Source: Andrena cerasifolii
Lineage: Eukaryota > Arthropoda > Insecta > Hymenoptera > Andrenidae
Assembly: GCF_050908995.1 (NCBI RefSeq)
Contig: NC_135124.1
Coordinates: 11,346,001 to 11,410,000 of the forward strand
DNA length: 64,000 bases
Reading direction: 5' to 3'
The position numbers and the translations under genes are program-made. Below are positions 9,961-23,500 of the stretch, one piece after another; position 1 is the first letter of the stretch; each line of letters starts with the position of its first letter. A model generated the notes under the pieces. That model was not told the DNA's origin. It did no database searches and worked only from the letters and a program-made list of their open reading frames with translations.

Positions 9961-12900
9961 GGAAATGTGTGAAACACGTGCGTGTTAACTGTAACTGATG
10001 TATGCAAACACGTTATAAAGCTGTCAGGAATCTAGCGATTAGTATTAATCGGAAATTCTTCGCTTCTGTACAGATCACGTGTTAACGTTTACCGTCTAGG
10101 AGCAGAATGAACAGAGTGTACACATTTGTATATAAATGACGCATGATCGTCTGTTAAAAGCGACACGTCAGACGAATAATAAATATAGTACTTTTAAAAT
10201 AACCCAGACGCTTCATCCAACCCTCCTTTGATCACGGATTTACCCTCGTGAATTATTAACGCGTCGAGCGCCACGAAGTTGAAAATAGGGCCTGTAGGGA
10301 CGTATATACCTGCGTAGAAAGAAGCTTATCCGCCATCCATATTATTTCGCAATTTCTATGCCCTTTTGATAAATAAGCCGCGGAGACATAATTAGACTCC
10401 CATTTCAACGGAAGCATTTTCACTCGTTAGTTTATCACTTCGCGCAGCACTTGGTTAGTTGCTCGCTTGTCCGCTTCGAGGGCTCGTTTCACCGTGGAGT
10501 AGATTTTTCCCCTGCTAAGCTACTAATCCACTTTGACCGCTGATGTGACTCCCGTCGCATGGCGATTATAAAATACGATTTACATGAATACCTTGTACGC
10601 CTTCGTTGTTTCTTTTTCCTCCCTTCTTCTTTTGCATAAACGTTCGCCCGGCGTTCCAGTGAAGCGTACCCCGTCGCTTTAACCAGTATTTTCATCCAAG
10701 TTTTTCCTCGGAAAATGTGTAACGTTTGACGGAAGCTTCACTTCCCTAGGTTACTCGTTTAACATTATTAATATTCTCTTTACCATCGGGGGGGAGGGGA
10801 GCTTTGCTTAAACCTCTGGTACAGCTATGAACTACTTAGCTTTAAATGATTCGCTGATCGCCTTTAAGGATTTAGGTACTTTCCGCAATAATTGGGGACT
10901 TGCTCACAGAGTGCTTTCAAATTATCCACTTTTCTTTTATCGAAGTCCCACAGAAAGGAGAATTCCAAAGCTGGATGTAAGTGGAGGTAAGATTAACCAA
11001 ATCAATGTGGCCACTCAAGTCCACTTTAACTCCGGAACCTTTGTCCCCCCACAATATTTCACGAATACCTGCTTTATTAGCTGCAAAAATGCGTCCCGCT
11101 CAGAATTAACGCGGGAAATTTAATTCTGCTCGCTCAAAGGGGTTAATAGTAAACTAATATCGTTGAATTTCCCACGCCTCGTGAAAACTGTACAAACAAC
11201 AGAGAGGTTGATTTTTGCTCATTTAACAGAACCATGGTCGTTCCATGAGACGGATGAAAAGAATATGAATAACGAGGGGGCCGAGTTAAATTGAGGCGAA
11301 ACGCGGCTTCTTTTGAAACGTTGTATCCCATGTATGCACAATATCTGGGCACATGTGTAGCACGTACATATGTACGTCTATATGGATGTACCTAGTGCCG
11401 TGCTCGGTCACCTTTATCTCTTCCGCATAATTTGTAATTTATGTACGTGCGCTCAGCACCGTAGTCACGTCGATGTCGGTGGCCGCGTGACGACAATGAG
11501 ATATCGCGCGTTAAATGTAGATTCTTCTCCGTCTTCCCAGCGAAATTCCAAAATCGTTTGCCATATTTTCCAACGGAACCTCTCCGAGAAAGTTGACGCG
11601 GACGGTGCGTAAGGTTGCTTCCCGTTTCGACCGTTCCTCCCACCGGGAAAATGGAAGTAGTCCTTTCCCTTGCATTCTAATAGTTTCAATTTCCCGCGAC
11701 GTAGTCACACTCGGCCACCCGCCGAAGATGTAGTCGTTGTTTGTTCATTCCGCTACCATTGGTACCGCCCACCTACAATCTGGATTACTCAGCTCGAAAT
11801 AATTAACTGAAAACGGGGTAATTACCGTTGCGCACGCTCCCGTTTGGATTAAACTTTCATGGTGAGGCTGCGCCGTAGCGGGAAAACAAGAGTCAGCGAA
11901 AAAGGACGCAAAAACGAAGTTCTATCGCTTGAAAGTTTCGGTCGAGTCCTCGGCATTTACCAGCGAAGAGATAAGCCTATGCAATTCGCAGTAACGATGG
12001 GAATTGTGCCCACCCGTGTGTTTCATTTTCGCCTATGGGCAAATTTCATATTGAAACTCGTTAGAATGTCGCGGATCATTATCTAAATAGTAAAGGAGAA
12101 GCTTAGTGTTGGAGCGTCGGGGCATATTGTGAATTTTTTATGAAGCTAAGTAGGGTTTGTCCATAAGCGTTCCTGCTACTTTCACAAAAGCAATGTACAA
12201 GAGGAAAGTGAAATCACTTATTGGTTATGCAACTGAAAATTCACGGCGCAGCTATGCAGTCTGCTCTTTCACACAGCCTCGTGTTTAGATTTTGTTTGAC
12301 GTGCCTATACGAGAAGCTAAGTCGCAGGCTAATTTCACCGTGTCATCGTCGGGAGACAGTCGCAAACCCTCGAATTCGTAATGCCTGCTATCTCAATTTC
12401 CGGCGAAATTTCGTTTCATTTAGTTCGTATCTTCCTGGATTATAGCCCAGCCGGGTTATGTGCTCAGTTTCTTATCGAGAATGATTTATTATTTTATCAC
12501 GAACTCTCGCCGCTGGTATGATTAAAATTATCTCGAATGCGTAATGAAACTTCGTATTCATCCACGGGGATGATTGAATATTAGGTTGCTCCCACGGGGA
12601 GCATTGATTAACTCGTAAATTTAATATCAACCTGTTAACCAATGGTGTTATATCATTTGAATATGATCATTGCCAGAAGGAAAACAAAAACTTCGACAAC
12701 TCTAGATTCATACTGAAAATGATACGTATGCGTATTTATATTAAAATTATCGCACGCGAATTCATATTCCTACAGTAATTGGCCTCCGATTTCGATGCCC
12801 GGAGCTACGTTCAAATTTTAAACGCACGCTCTGCGTATACGGAATTAAACCGACGTGTTATATCGCGGAATTATTTAGCATTTATGAGTCCTAGGGAATT

Positions 12901-13815
12901 TCCAGCTCCGCGATTCGTCGTACGGTCTAATAATTACGAGACCTCCATCGCCGCGGTATGAGATTCGCATGATCAGTAGGCAGACTTATTCGCGATCCGT
13001 CGTGCCTCGCCTACTTAAATCCGTGTAATCAGCTTAGAGCGTCGTTGTTACATAAATCAGCAACATGTAATCTTTCGCTAATGGTTCCTCTGACGAGCTC
13101 AGCTCCAGGATAGGAGGCAAAAGAGCCAGTTAGATCGTCAAGGATCAACTCGGCGAAATTCTCCGTTGTAAATGCAATAAGAATCTTTGCAACTGAACGA
13201 GGTGAACGCGTCCCTCCCTCATTTACCTCCTGCTCGACCCCTTCGTTTTTATTGTCAGTCATTTCCGTTCTCCGATGCGACGAGTATTTATCGGAAGCGA
13301 TTATGGCGGCTGGCCTTTCGCCAAAGTATTCTCCTCGCGATCTTGCGCGATCGTTCCATCATAGACCGTGGCCATCCTCGATAAATAAAAGGTCGATGGA
13401 GGCGGGCGAATCGATTTACGGTTATCTCGATATGAAAATGTAAGTAAGTTCGACAAGGAGGTCCGAAGTGGCACCCATATATCTCCTTCTCGCGGAAGTT
13501 TCGCGAGTCCGAAGGACCTTCGAGTGGATGCGACGCAGAACACTCGTCTGATCTCGAGAAGGTCGATCGAGTAGTCCACACACAGAACGCAACGTAATAT
13601 ATGGAATCCCCCTATAAGAATGAATTCAGCACTTGAAAACAGTAAAATGAGTTCATGTATTGCTTCAAGTAGCCCATGAAGTAGTCTCCCATCTCTCGCG
13701 GAGTGTTCTCATCAAGAGAACTACAGACAGCGTTTAGGAAATGATCAATCAGGTCGAACATGGATTGAATTAATTAGAATTCCTGCAATACGAAGATCTT
13801 TATGGCTGAATTAGG
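9260..13815. other. Gene-poor sequence
   Basis: I find no supported gene. Contents are a GA-rich microsatellite (9900-9960), CG-rich unique sequence and short chance frames. The most protein-like open frame is 10827-11123 (+), which has no recognisable family and no flanking splice or promoter support. Confidence 0.4.
9900..9960. repeat. GA microsatellite
   Basis: An imperfect (GA)n tract of about 60 bp with interspersed GGGAGC and AAAG units, on the + strand. Confidence 0.95.
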
Positions 13816-13823
13816 TACTAGAC

Positions 13824-14142
13824 CAGTGTTTGCCAACCTTTTGTGAGTTGCGATCCCCTTATAGAATATTCAAATAACCTGCGACACCCCGTCCCCCATA
13901 TAATGTATGTAAATTTATAATCTGTGCTTCATTTATCAGTGTATACACTGCTGTATATTGATTTATCAAAGGGCTTCCGTTTAAATAAATAAATAAGGTG
14001 AGGTAAATTTAATAAGGTAAAGAAAACACATTAAAAATAGGTATTTTAGAATACAATTCTAACTTAATAATATTAAAAAAAAAAACTCGAAAACTGTGAC
14101 GACCCCTCAGAAAACACTTCGCGACCCACTTGGGAATCACTG
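13824..14142. mobile_element. Non-autonomous hAT-like element, 319 bp
   Basis: The ends are CAGTGTTTGCCAACC (left) and the reverse complement of CAGTGATTCCCAAGTGG (right), the CAGTG..T..CCAA form typical of hAT terminal inverted repeats. It is flanked by a near-perfect 8-bp target-site duplication: TACTAGAC (13816-13823) and TATTAGAC (14143-14150), matching the hAT 8-bp rule. The interior is AT-rich, and the subterminal GCGACCCC/GCGACCC strings fit hAT MITEs. No transposase is encoded. Confidence 0.85.
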
Positions 14143-14150
14143 TATTAGAC

Positions 14151-16638
14151 GAAATCGTGAGTATGCTCTCAGAAATTCAATTTGCCGTCTGTGAACGTTG
14201 AATTCATTCCTGAAGTGGGCCCTACATGTTATGTCGCTGCCTGTATTATATAACACTGGAGGTCGGGATTCCATCGTGCGGTGGAAAGGGATGGCTACGA
14301 GAGGCAACGAGAGCACGATACAACGAGGGTGCAAGCCCGTACTTTCCACTCCATCTGTATTTATTGTAAGGCGTCCGTGGGTTACGGCGAATCGAAGTCG
14401 AGAGTTTTACGCTCATTGGAAGATCGCGCCTTTATGACGCCGTGCCGTAAAATAAGCATTTCGAAAGCTCTTCGGGAAGAAGGATCTTCCCGACGTGCCG
14501 CGGAGCGAAGAGAACAAGACTCGCGCGGGGGGGTCGTGGAATACGGTTTATATACGGCGATGGGGTGAGGCTGTTCGAGCAGCAGACGTCGCGGTAAATA
14601 TACGTTTGTGGGTCGTGAATGTTCTCTTGGCGGCCCGTGCACACAGGCATCGAGCCACGCATTCAATAGTCTCCCTATATCAGCGAGAAGATCCATGCTC
14701 TTGCCGCCTCGCTGTAAGATAAATTCGCCTTTCTTCCTTCTCGCGGTGTTTCAAAACGAAGAGGTTACCGCCCCTCTTCGATTCTCCCCAGTATTTGGCA
14801 GCCGAAGACAAATCCCTCTGCCGAATCTCCTCGAATATATGTTGCGCGGTGGCTCGTTAACGTTCGAGGCACATTCTCGCCTCTGGAGCAATGCGATGAT
14901 GGTGGAATAAAAAGGGACAGTCATCGACTATCGTGAAATTAATACCCTCCTCCCAGTGGCAAGATCTCGCTACATAATGGCCGCAGCTGCACCGCATTCG
15001 ACAAATTTATTCGCGTGATGGGAAATAAAAGGTGCCGGAAGAGGCCGCGGAGGTTGATCGAAAAAGAATTCGCCACCGAGGAAAGATCTCGACCGCGTGA
15101 AAAAATTTACGCCCATCTGTGGGAGATCACGATTTCATGACGACGCGACGTCTGCCGCGCTGATATACGGCCACTAAAGGAAGTTTTAAGATGGGGCCCC
15201 GAGGCCGTGCCGGCTTGAACGCCTATTGGAGAATCCCGCTTTTTCTCGCGGATGGCCCCTGTGCCATTATTCCTCCAGCAGCGGTATATTTCCCGGCGTC
15301 TCTCTCAGGGGCATAAATACGCGTTAATGGCTGTGTCCTTGGAGGCGCGATCGACCTACTTATTTCGCCCCGCGAAAATTGGACAATACTCTTTATTGTT
15401 CCCGTTTAAATATTACATTCTGCCGGACGGACTCTCGCGTACCGGCTACCGAAACTGGAACGGGGTACCTGTACGAACGCCCCGACAGTGGTGGCCGCTA
15501 AATAAATGAACGATCGAGTTTTCCAGCGACTCGTGGCCACCTGCTTCTCGACCTCGGGGTCTCGTGCTTTTTTAGATCCAGGGGCGGGCGTTAATGGTAC
15601 TGTCGATTACGGATTTAAAGCTAATGCTCCGTGCAAGTACTTCGGTTACGGCGCCCGTCTCGCCTTCTACCCTTCCCTTTGTCTTCGTTAACGCGAGGGG
15701 AAGAAGTTTCCAGCCCAACTGGAAGCTATTGTTTCGCGGCCGTTGCTGTGTCTTTGTAAGCCCCGGGCTTTCGGTGTCGTTAAACTAAATTACAGAACGC
15801 CTCGCGGCCCAATTGATATAAATATTTTCCCCGCTGACAACTTTCGAAGCCGCCGCTTTAATTAACCATTATAACCCGCGGAAACTTTTAATACGTTGCT
15901 CGGTTCCTCGCGATGTTAACCAGTTTCTGATGAAAATTCTTCGCCCGGAAGGAGTTCCTTGTTACTTGTCGATACTCGTCATGACGGCGATGATTAAAAT
16001 CGATCGGCTCGGCCTCGCCGGCTTCCCGTTCTTTATTAGCTCCACCTCTGCGCAGTTATTTTTTTGAAAAATCCGCGGGAACGTGTCCCGAGATGGGCGA
16101 GAATAAAGACGCTGCAGGCTGGGTGTCCTGATCTGTCTTGGATAAGATGGATCGACGTATCCGCGGGATGTTCACCTCGTGTAAACAACGTTATTCCGAA
16201 CGCGGCGCGGAAGGGTGTGAGGGGCGCGAGCCGTGGCGCGGAAAAACCGTGGAAAACGCCGACAAGAAAAACGGGAAGGAAGGAAAATGGAGGAATAAAG
16301 TCTGAGCTTTACGGGCACGGCTTTTCCCCGTGTGTCGCGATGGCCGCGGATCAGGCTCGCACATCTGCATCGTTGCACATCTGCATCCGCCGCAGCATGC
16401 GGGACTCGTAATATCGGCGGGATCGCGATTTATGCCCGGCCATCGGCCGCTGTCACTTTTAATAAAATGTAAATACGCGGCTCGATACCCTCGAAACCGC
16501 ATCAATTCGCATAATTTCGTTGCGCGATAAATACCGAGCCGGTTGCAATGGGATTACGCCGGCACTTTTTCTCCTCGCGGTGTCGCCGCTGATAGACGCT
16601 AATAACGTTCATTTTAATTCCCGATATTCCGATTGTCC
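14151..16638. other. Gene-poor CG-rich sequence
   Basis: Unique-looking, CG-rich DNA with overlapping chance open frames on both strands, none recognisable or flanked by convincing splice sites. I see no RNA gene or repeat. Confidence 0.4.
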
Positions 16639-17549
16639 ACGTACAGGGTGCTTCGTTTCGATATATAAACAGGCCGGCACGAGCCAGGTTGGAAGTTGGA
16701 AGAGCTGCAACAGACACTGTCACCCTGAAATTGAAAAATAATGCCGAGTTCCACTATTGAATCTGATTCGATCGAATTGCAACGTGTCCCTCGACCTCTC
16801 GGCTTTCAATGTGACCCGTTTGTTTTTCAATTTAACGCGCCATTCGAGCACCGCATCCGTATAAGCTATTCCACGTCAAAACGGATAGGTGAAAAATTTA
16901 GTTTCACCGATTCTCTTCAGAATTACAGCATTTGTCGATAACCTTGCAAAAACAAGGTATACTAAATTTCAGCGGCCTGTGACAAATAGTTTTCGAAATA
17001 TTTAATGTTAAAGTTTTGAAAATTCAAACAAAATCGGCTGACGCGTCATCACTTAAACTGTAATATCTCGGTCATTTTTAAAGATAACGCAACCGGTCTT
17101 GGGTTCATTTTAAAGCTGAAGGAATGCTTTCTCAACCTGTGTATAAAATATTTTGTTTATTGTTAATAATCTTAACAGTAATCGATGTCAAAGTTTTAAA
17201 TCGCGATTTGACGTCGTTCCCACCCACGGTCCGGCTTGAAAAAAATACCATTCGATTCTTTGAGTCTTCAACTAATAAATGCCTTTTTCAAGAAAGTGGC
17301 ATTCCTTCAGCTTTAAAATGAACCCAAGACCGGTTGCATTATCTTTAAAAATGACCGAGATATTACAGGTTAAGTGAATTTTCTACTAAACTATTTGACA
17401 TAGGCCGTTGAAATTCGGTATACATCGTTTCTGTAGGGTTATCGACAAATGCTGTAATTTTGAAGAGAATCGGTGAAACTAAATTTTTCACCTATTCTCT
17501 TTGACGTGGAATAGCTTGTATACCACTTATCGCGGGCCACCCTGTACGT
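16639..17549. mobile_element. Inverted-repeat element with long arms
   Basis: The core inverted repeat runs from about 16859 (GTATAAGCTATTCCACGTCA) to about 17523. The same roughly 25-residue reading (YSTSKRIGEKFSFTDSLQNY...) occurs in opposite orientation in both arms, as do the inner blocks around 17060-17125 and 17300-17370. A 12-bp outer repeat, ACGTACAGGGTG (16639-16650) and CACCCTGTACGT (17538-17549), may mark the original ends. The left side has about 200 bp of extra sequence between outer and inner repeat, so that side looks disrupted. No transposase is seen. Confidence 0.7.
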
Positions 17550-20500
17550 TCGTACCATAAACGAGGAACGAATCGCTGGATTTCCATTTACGGGATCCTC
17601 GGGCCCGGCCAAACGCGCGGCGTCGGAAGTTGTTCGGCTCTCGGCTTGAATTATGAATATCAAAAAGTCACCGAATATTAACGGCGCGAAGGGTCGGAGG
17701 GACGGCCGATTCGAAAGCGCGACCGCGGTCTAGTAAGGACGTTTTCGAAAACGCAGGCGGGAGGCCGCGGCAGCGTGATATTTGTGGGCGGAGGGGTCAG
17801 ATCAATGGAAATTTAATTAACCCGGGTAAACGGGGACTAGAGGGGGACGTCCGGCTAATTCGTTCTATCGAGCTTTAATGCTTTCCCTCCCTTACGAATC
17901 CGCTTGCCTCTTTCATCGAGTTGCCCTCTTGCGGATTACCCGTAACGAAATTGACTCCGCGAGTAGATCTGTTCGTCCGTGTAAAGCCTATCGATGTGTA
18001 CCCCCCTCTGTGCAGTCTCCTGCTACGTAAAATAAAAATCGTTGCCTCTTTTTCCATTAAAACCGCCCGACTCTCGGTATCGATCCCCCTTTCGCCACTA
18101 TTCGCCCGTCCATCTGGCCTTTGCGCGAAGAAATTATATTCTACTCGATAGAAAAATAGAAAAGACAGACGACTGCGCGTATCCCTCTGACGTTCTCCAC
18201 GGTCTCTTAGAAACGTTAGGATAGCAAACGGATGTAGCTAATATTTCCCGTTGTTCGATCGAAGAATGCTATCTGTACTTCTACGTGTAACAGGTAAACA
18301 TCCCGGTTTCCCAACTAAATTTTCTTATTTTCTTGGTCTTATTATTTCCAGACGTCGCTTCGGGTTGAGTTCGTTGGAGAATTCACGAAGTCCGCAGTGC
18401 AATCCAACGACGCAGTGCCACGAGCACTCTGGAACGCGGGAGATGCATTTCGAGTTGCATTTCACAGGGGAAGCTTTCACCTCTCATGGACCCCGAGACC
18501 CTTGAACGTCTGTATCATTTTTTAACTTCGTTATATGATCTGATTTATGCCAATATCCTACGCTGGTAACCAGAGACCACGGTTACAGACGAAAGCCGTA
18601 CGAAGTCAGCTCGAATTATTGTGAAAAGCACTCCGCGACAATTTGACTTATTGCGCGGGCCCCGCTCGCTCGCGCAAAGATAGAATCTGGAATATTTCAG
18701 CCAATTGACTTGATAGGTCTCCCTAGCCCCGATTTTCAGAGACCAACTCAACCAAGACCCCTTTGCCGTGAACGAATTGGTCGCGAAATCGTGCCCTGAG
18801 ATAATTATTCGTTCAATCATCGCGATACAACACCGCGAGACGCGACCGATACGATCCGGCCGTTCCAAAGCCCTTGGGGGGTGATTCTGCCGCGGCAAAG
18901 ATTCAATCGTGATCGACAAACGGCCAAAGGGTCCGGTCGCTGGAACCGCACGCTTTCTAATTCCGAAATCGTTCGGGATCCAGCAGACGCGACATCGCGA
19001 CAGAATTTGATTACATTAGCATCCGACGCGGTGGCGAGATTATAGGCAAGTTAAATCTTTTAAGCGTCTCGCGGCGAGTTGCAAAGTTTCCACCCCCCCA
19101 GCCATTCCGCGTGAATAATAAACCACGCGGAAAGTTGTTGTCGGGACGCGAAGATATCCTCCCCCGTTGTTGGAGTTTTCCTGGACCCGCGATTGAGCAA
19201 TCAGCGGTGGGCTGTTGCCTTAAGCGCGGCTGGATATATTCAATTAAGGTTTACGGGTGAAGGATCAAGCCGCGAAACTTTAATCCTTGCCGTATGGTCG
19301 ACGAAGTCGATGGATCGCGTACTCGTTGCCTCTACGAGCCTCGAATTACGGGATAACGAGCTACTTGGTCGAAATTGTGCAATATACCTTTTTATTCGGC
19401 CCTCCTTACCATCCGCGCTCCAGGGTGCCTCCCTCGTTAAATCCAGGTGTAATAAACTTTATTATCACGGCTCGCGAGCAAGTTATCGCTGTAATGGACG
19501 GCATTGCGATCGCGGGCGAAATTTCGAAGGAATCACTCCGGCAACTGTCTCGCGGTTCACAGCCGCCGTTAACCCAACCCCTTCTATCTTCATTACACCG
19601 TCACGGAGCATTGTATTTAATGCTTCTCCGTTCGCTGTGAAAGGGATTTGAAATTTAAGTGGCAGGAAATCGATCCCTCGCCCTGCACGGAGGAGACTCC
19701 AACTGCTTCGGGATGCATCTCCCCCTTCGGGTTTTTTCTTCGCTCGGTGCCGCCCTCGTCTCGGAGGAAAGCTCGACGTTGCCTGTGTACCTCGAGGATG
19801 CACTCTTCGTAACGGCGTAAACTCCCTGCCTCTGGGCGCGTAGCGGAGTGAATCGCGCTAATGAATTCAAAGGATCCAGTCCTTGATGATTCGGGTAATC
19901 GAATCAGTCGCGACTGAGCGAGCTTGGACAATGCGGATGGTGGAGATTGATCATCGCCAACACACCTTGCAGCGACTACTGCTGCGCGAAGCTGAGCGTG
20001 TAGTCTTCGGTTGGAGAAGTTTGCTTTATTCGGTCGAACGAGTCCGGGCGGTGATTGATCTTAGGCCAGCGAGCAGTCCTTCCCAAGCTCCGAGGCAAGA
20101 ATCGTAATCAGAACTTAATTACGCTGTGCTGTTACGCGAACCGTGAACGGTGAGCGTACAATGTCTGGGGCGAGCGCTAGCGACGTGTTAAACCGTCACG
20201 CAGCTTCGTAACTTCACTGCACGTCACGCCAGAAAATCGTCCCCCCCCCCCCCTGATTTATTCAAAACGCACCACTGCAGCGGAAATCAGAGAGTGACGC
20301 CGGAAATAGAGCCGGGGCAGTTTTAGCCGGGGTTAAAAAATATTTCACTCTTGGCCAATGGGCGCTCCACCTATTCGAACATCTGCACGGATCAGGGTGT
20401 AATCGGCTCACGGCTGGAGGTTCTTTCTTTACGCATTCAAATCCCCTGTCTCGCTTGCGATCTTTGACACGATTGTTGGTAGCATAGCATCCTCGGCAAG

Positions 20501-23500
20501 TTCTCTTTCAGGTTTTAACATTTTCACTGGCAGATGTTGCCGTGAATGATTCTATTTTCCCGACACAGTAATACCGAGCTCCGAAATCTGGGGTAAAGAA
20601 GGGGTTACCGCCTCGGATGCTCCTCGAATGGATTGTACAATGATAAGTAGGCTTAAGAGTGCAGCGAACATCAGAATAGATGCACGCTGCTGCACCCTCG
20701 CTTATTATGCACCGGTAATCCGACCTACGTGCCACGAAGTTGTTTAATTTCTAATTGCATGTACTCCACGCGTTTCCGGATTACAAACATTCGACTCGAA
20801 GTAAGTTCAATGAAGGTTTAATGAAAACACTAGAGAAGGGAGGGAGCCGCGGAACCACGCATTCGACGTCAGAAATAATTGAAAGTAAATAGCACATGCA
20901 ACTAGCGCAAGTAAAGTAAATAATCCGCGGGGCCGATCGATTAACTACAAAAATGTCAGGATAGAGATGTAGTGATTCGGTTTGGCGTCAAAATTCCACT
21001 GCAATGATTTATTGCGTTAATGCGTGCAACGTATCTCCATGTATTTGCGCAACGGTTTCGACGTATTACAGAAAATATGTGTTTTTTTTTTCAAATACCT
21101 GCTCGCAAGTACGATGCATGTGGTAGAGGTTTGGGAGGACTTTCCAATATATAACTCGCCAGTCAAAGTGTTCGCTGTTCAAACTATGCGCACGGTATGC
21201 AGGAAAAAGGGCAAACGAATAAAAAGTTTGTTGATTCTCGCCTGAGAATATAATCGATCGGGGCAATCGAATTTTCGTTTCGAAGCCAGAAGCGTTGAAC
21301 GAGCCAGCTGCAAAACCAATAAAACGAAAACGACCAATCATTTATTGTAGCGCGGAGAAATGACAAGCGAGAGTTTAAATGACGTTTTACGCGAGAATCT
21401 GTCAAAGAACAAATAACGAGCGTCACAGGACAACGCCGACGCCTCGATCGGGCGATCGGCGCCTTGAGCGAGGAAAATTGCTCCGATCGATCATCGAGCT
21501 TCCTTGCCCAGAAATAATTCCAACTACAACGCGTTACGTATTATGTTTCTCAAGATTCGACTACCCTTTCGTGGCGAGAAAGAATCTGGCACGTTGCTGG
21601 CATTGTGTGCAACGAATTTAGGTCGATAGAAAGAGCGGCACGCGGCCTCGTTGAAATAATAATGGCCGAAAGGAAATCCATTGTTTGCGTGGAATGTGCA
21701 ATAATTAATCACACTTTTACGCCGGCAACAGGAGGGACCACTCAAGGCTAATTTCTGGCCGAGGCCGTACCCTGATTACTGGCTAACGATGTTAAACGCG
21801 AGCTATTATTTCGACCCTTCTTCACGTAACAACGTGCACCAGGCTCATTCACACTTCCTTCGAGTTATCCCTTTAAAAAGTACCTGTATTCATAACCGTG
21901 ACGGGTGAAAAAGCAGCGCGCATTTATACAGAAAGGGGGTAGTGAAATCCGCCCTAACGAAACGTTATAAATTATCATCCCTGGACGAGTTCATTCACTG
22001 TCGTAGCTTTACAAAAGCCCTTTTATATTAATCACCCTCCCTCGGTGATCGATACAGGACCCTTTTTTATTCTAATGGTACAGCTTCGCCGCTATGCGTC
22101 ATCTCTTTCCACGAATCTGAGACGAAGCTTCGGTCGAGACTTTCCGTAGAGGTTAGCCGCAAATCGCACCGCTCGGCATCCTGCGGAAAATTAAGCTTTA
22201 TCGTAATTACCAGCTACCGCGACGATACAGCACCCTGTTCCTCTGCCTCTGCCGTTCTCCTTCGCAGGATGGCGCACCGACGCCATTAAGGATCTTTACG
22301 TCGTACCATTTTCCACTCGCCTTTTCCAGCTCCGTAATTATCGTATGAATTAGTCATACCCCCCCTTCGTCGTTCAGCCTCTGCCCCATTCGCGGTTCTG
22401 TCCTCGGCACTGCACGGACGGAGAAATTTTAAACTTCTATAGGCACGCCGGCGCTGCTGTGCTATTTCAGATACCCAGGTCGCCAGTGGCAGATTTTTAA
22501 ATTGGTCAGCCAACGAAGTCGGTATCAGACCTCCGACGCAGCTGGCTGCAATGTCGGGATCCACGAGCGGCAGTAAGTTTGCTCTGAATTACTCGAATCG
22601 TGTGTTTTCGTCTTATCGCAGTTTACCCGGCAGTCAGCGGCGCGGTTGACGCGTGCAACGTGGGCGGTTTAATTAGCGTGCTTCCCCGAAATTTGATAGT
22701 CGTGGCCCAGAACGCGTGGCCTCCCCTGGCTCGCCTAACGTTTAGGGGTAATTCGTTAACGTCCATGGTAATCAGGAAGGAAACACGGCTGGTACAGTGA
22801 CCGTCGGTTTTTAATTGGCTGGACCACGCCTGTTTCGAATGGAACAACGTTTCTCGGGCAGCGCGTGACCTGAAGAGGAATTCCTCTAGTCCGCGGACAA
22901 TCCTCGTCCCTGGATCTGTCCCGAACGACCGCCATCACCGCCGCTTTGGCTCCTGGCACCTCTTTCGTCCCTCAGGACGACCGGTAAGCCAAATCCCGGC
23001 AAAGCGACGCGATGGCCGTGCACACCGAAACGCGCACGTATTTCCACTGATTTCTGGCTGTGCCGTATGTTCATACGCCGAGCTACACACACACACACCC
23101 GTCGGTATTCTCTCTGTCATCCTCTCTCTCTCATCCCTAGCGAGCCAGGGAGTCACAGGGATTGGTAAAATCCAGACCTTGAATCGAGCGCACCCTCGGG
23201 TACGAAGATTACGCTTTCCTTTCTCTTCTTTTCCTGCCTGCACCTCTGCTTTCACGAGCCGCCTTTTTTCCCTCATTTTTCCCGCCAGACCTGCTCTCTG
23301 TTTCCCCCAGAGCTACCCGCCCTCCTTGTCCCAGGGTGGCGGGAAGTCGGTAAACCTTGGTACCGCCGAGACGAAAGGGCGACAACGCGAATTGACCATT
23401 CCCTCTCGCGTCAACATGATTTCTATAGAGAAACACAGCGGAAAATGGAACTGAAAAAGGAATTCACGTGTCCCCTTTGATCTTCGTTCCGCATACCACC

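Noticed and set aside
10827..11123. 98-codon + strand frame with protein-like reading
   Set aside because: No recognisable domain, no splice or promoter support and no poly(A) signal in place; compatible with chance.
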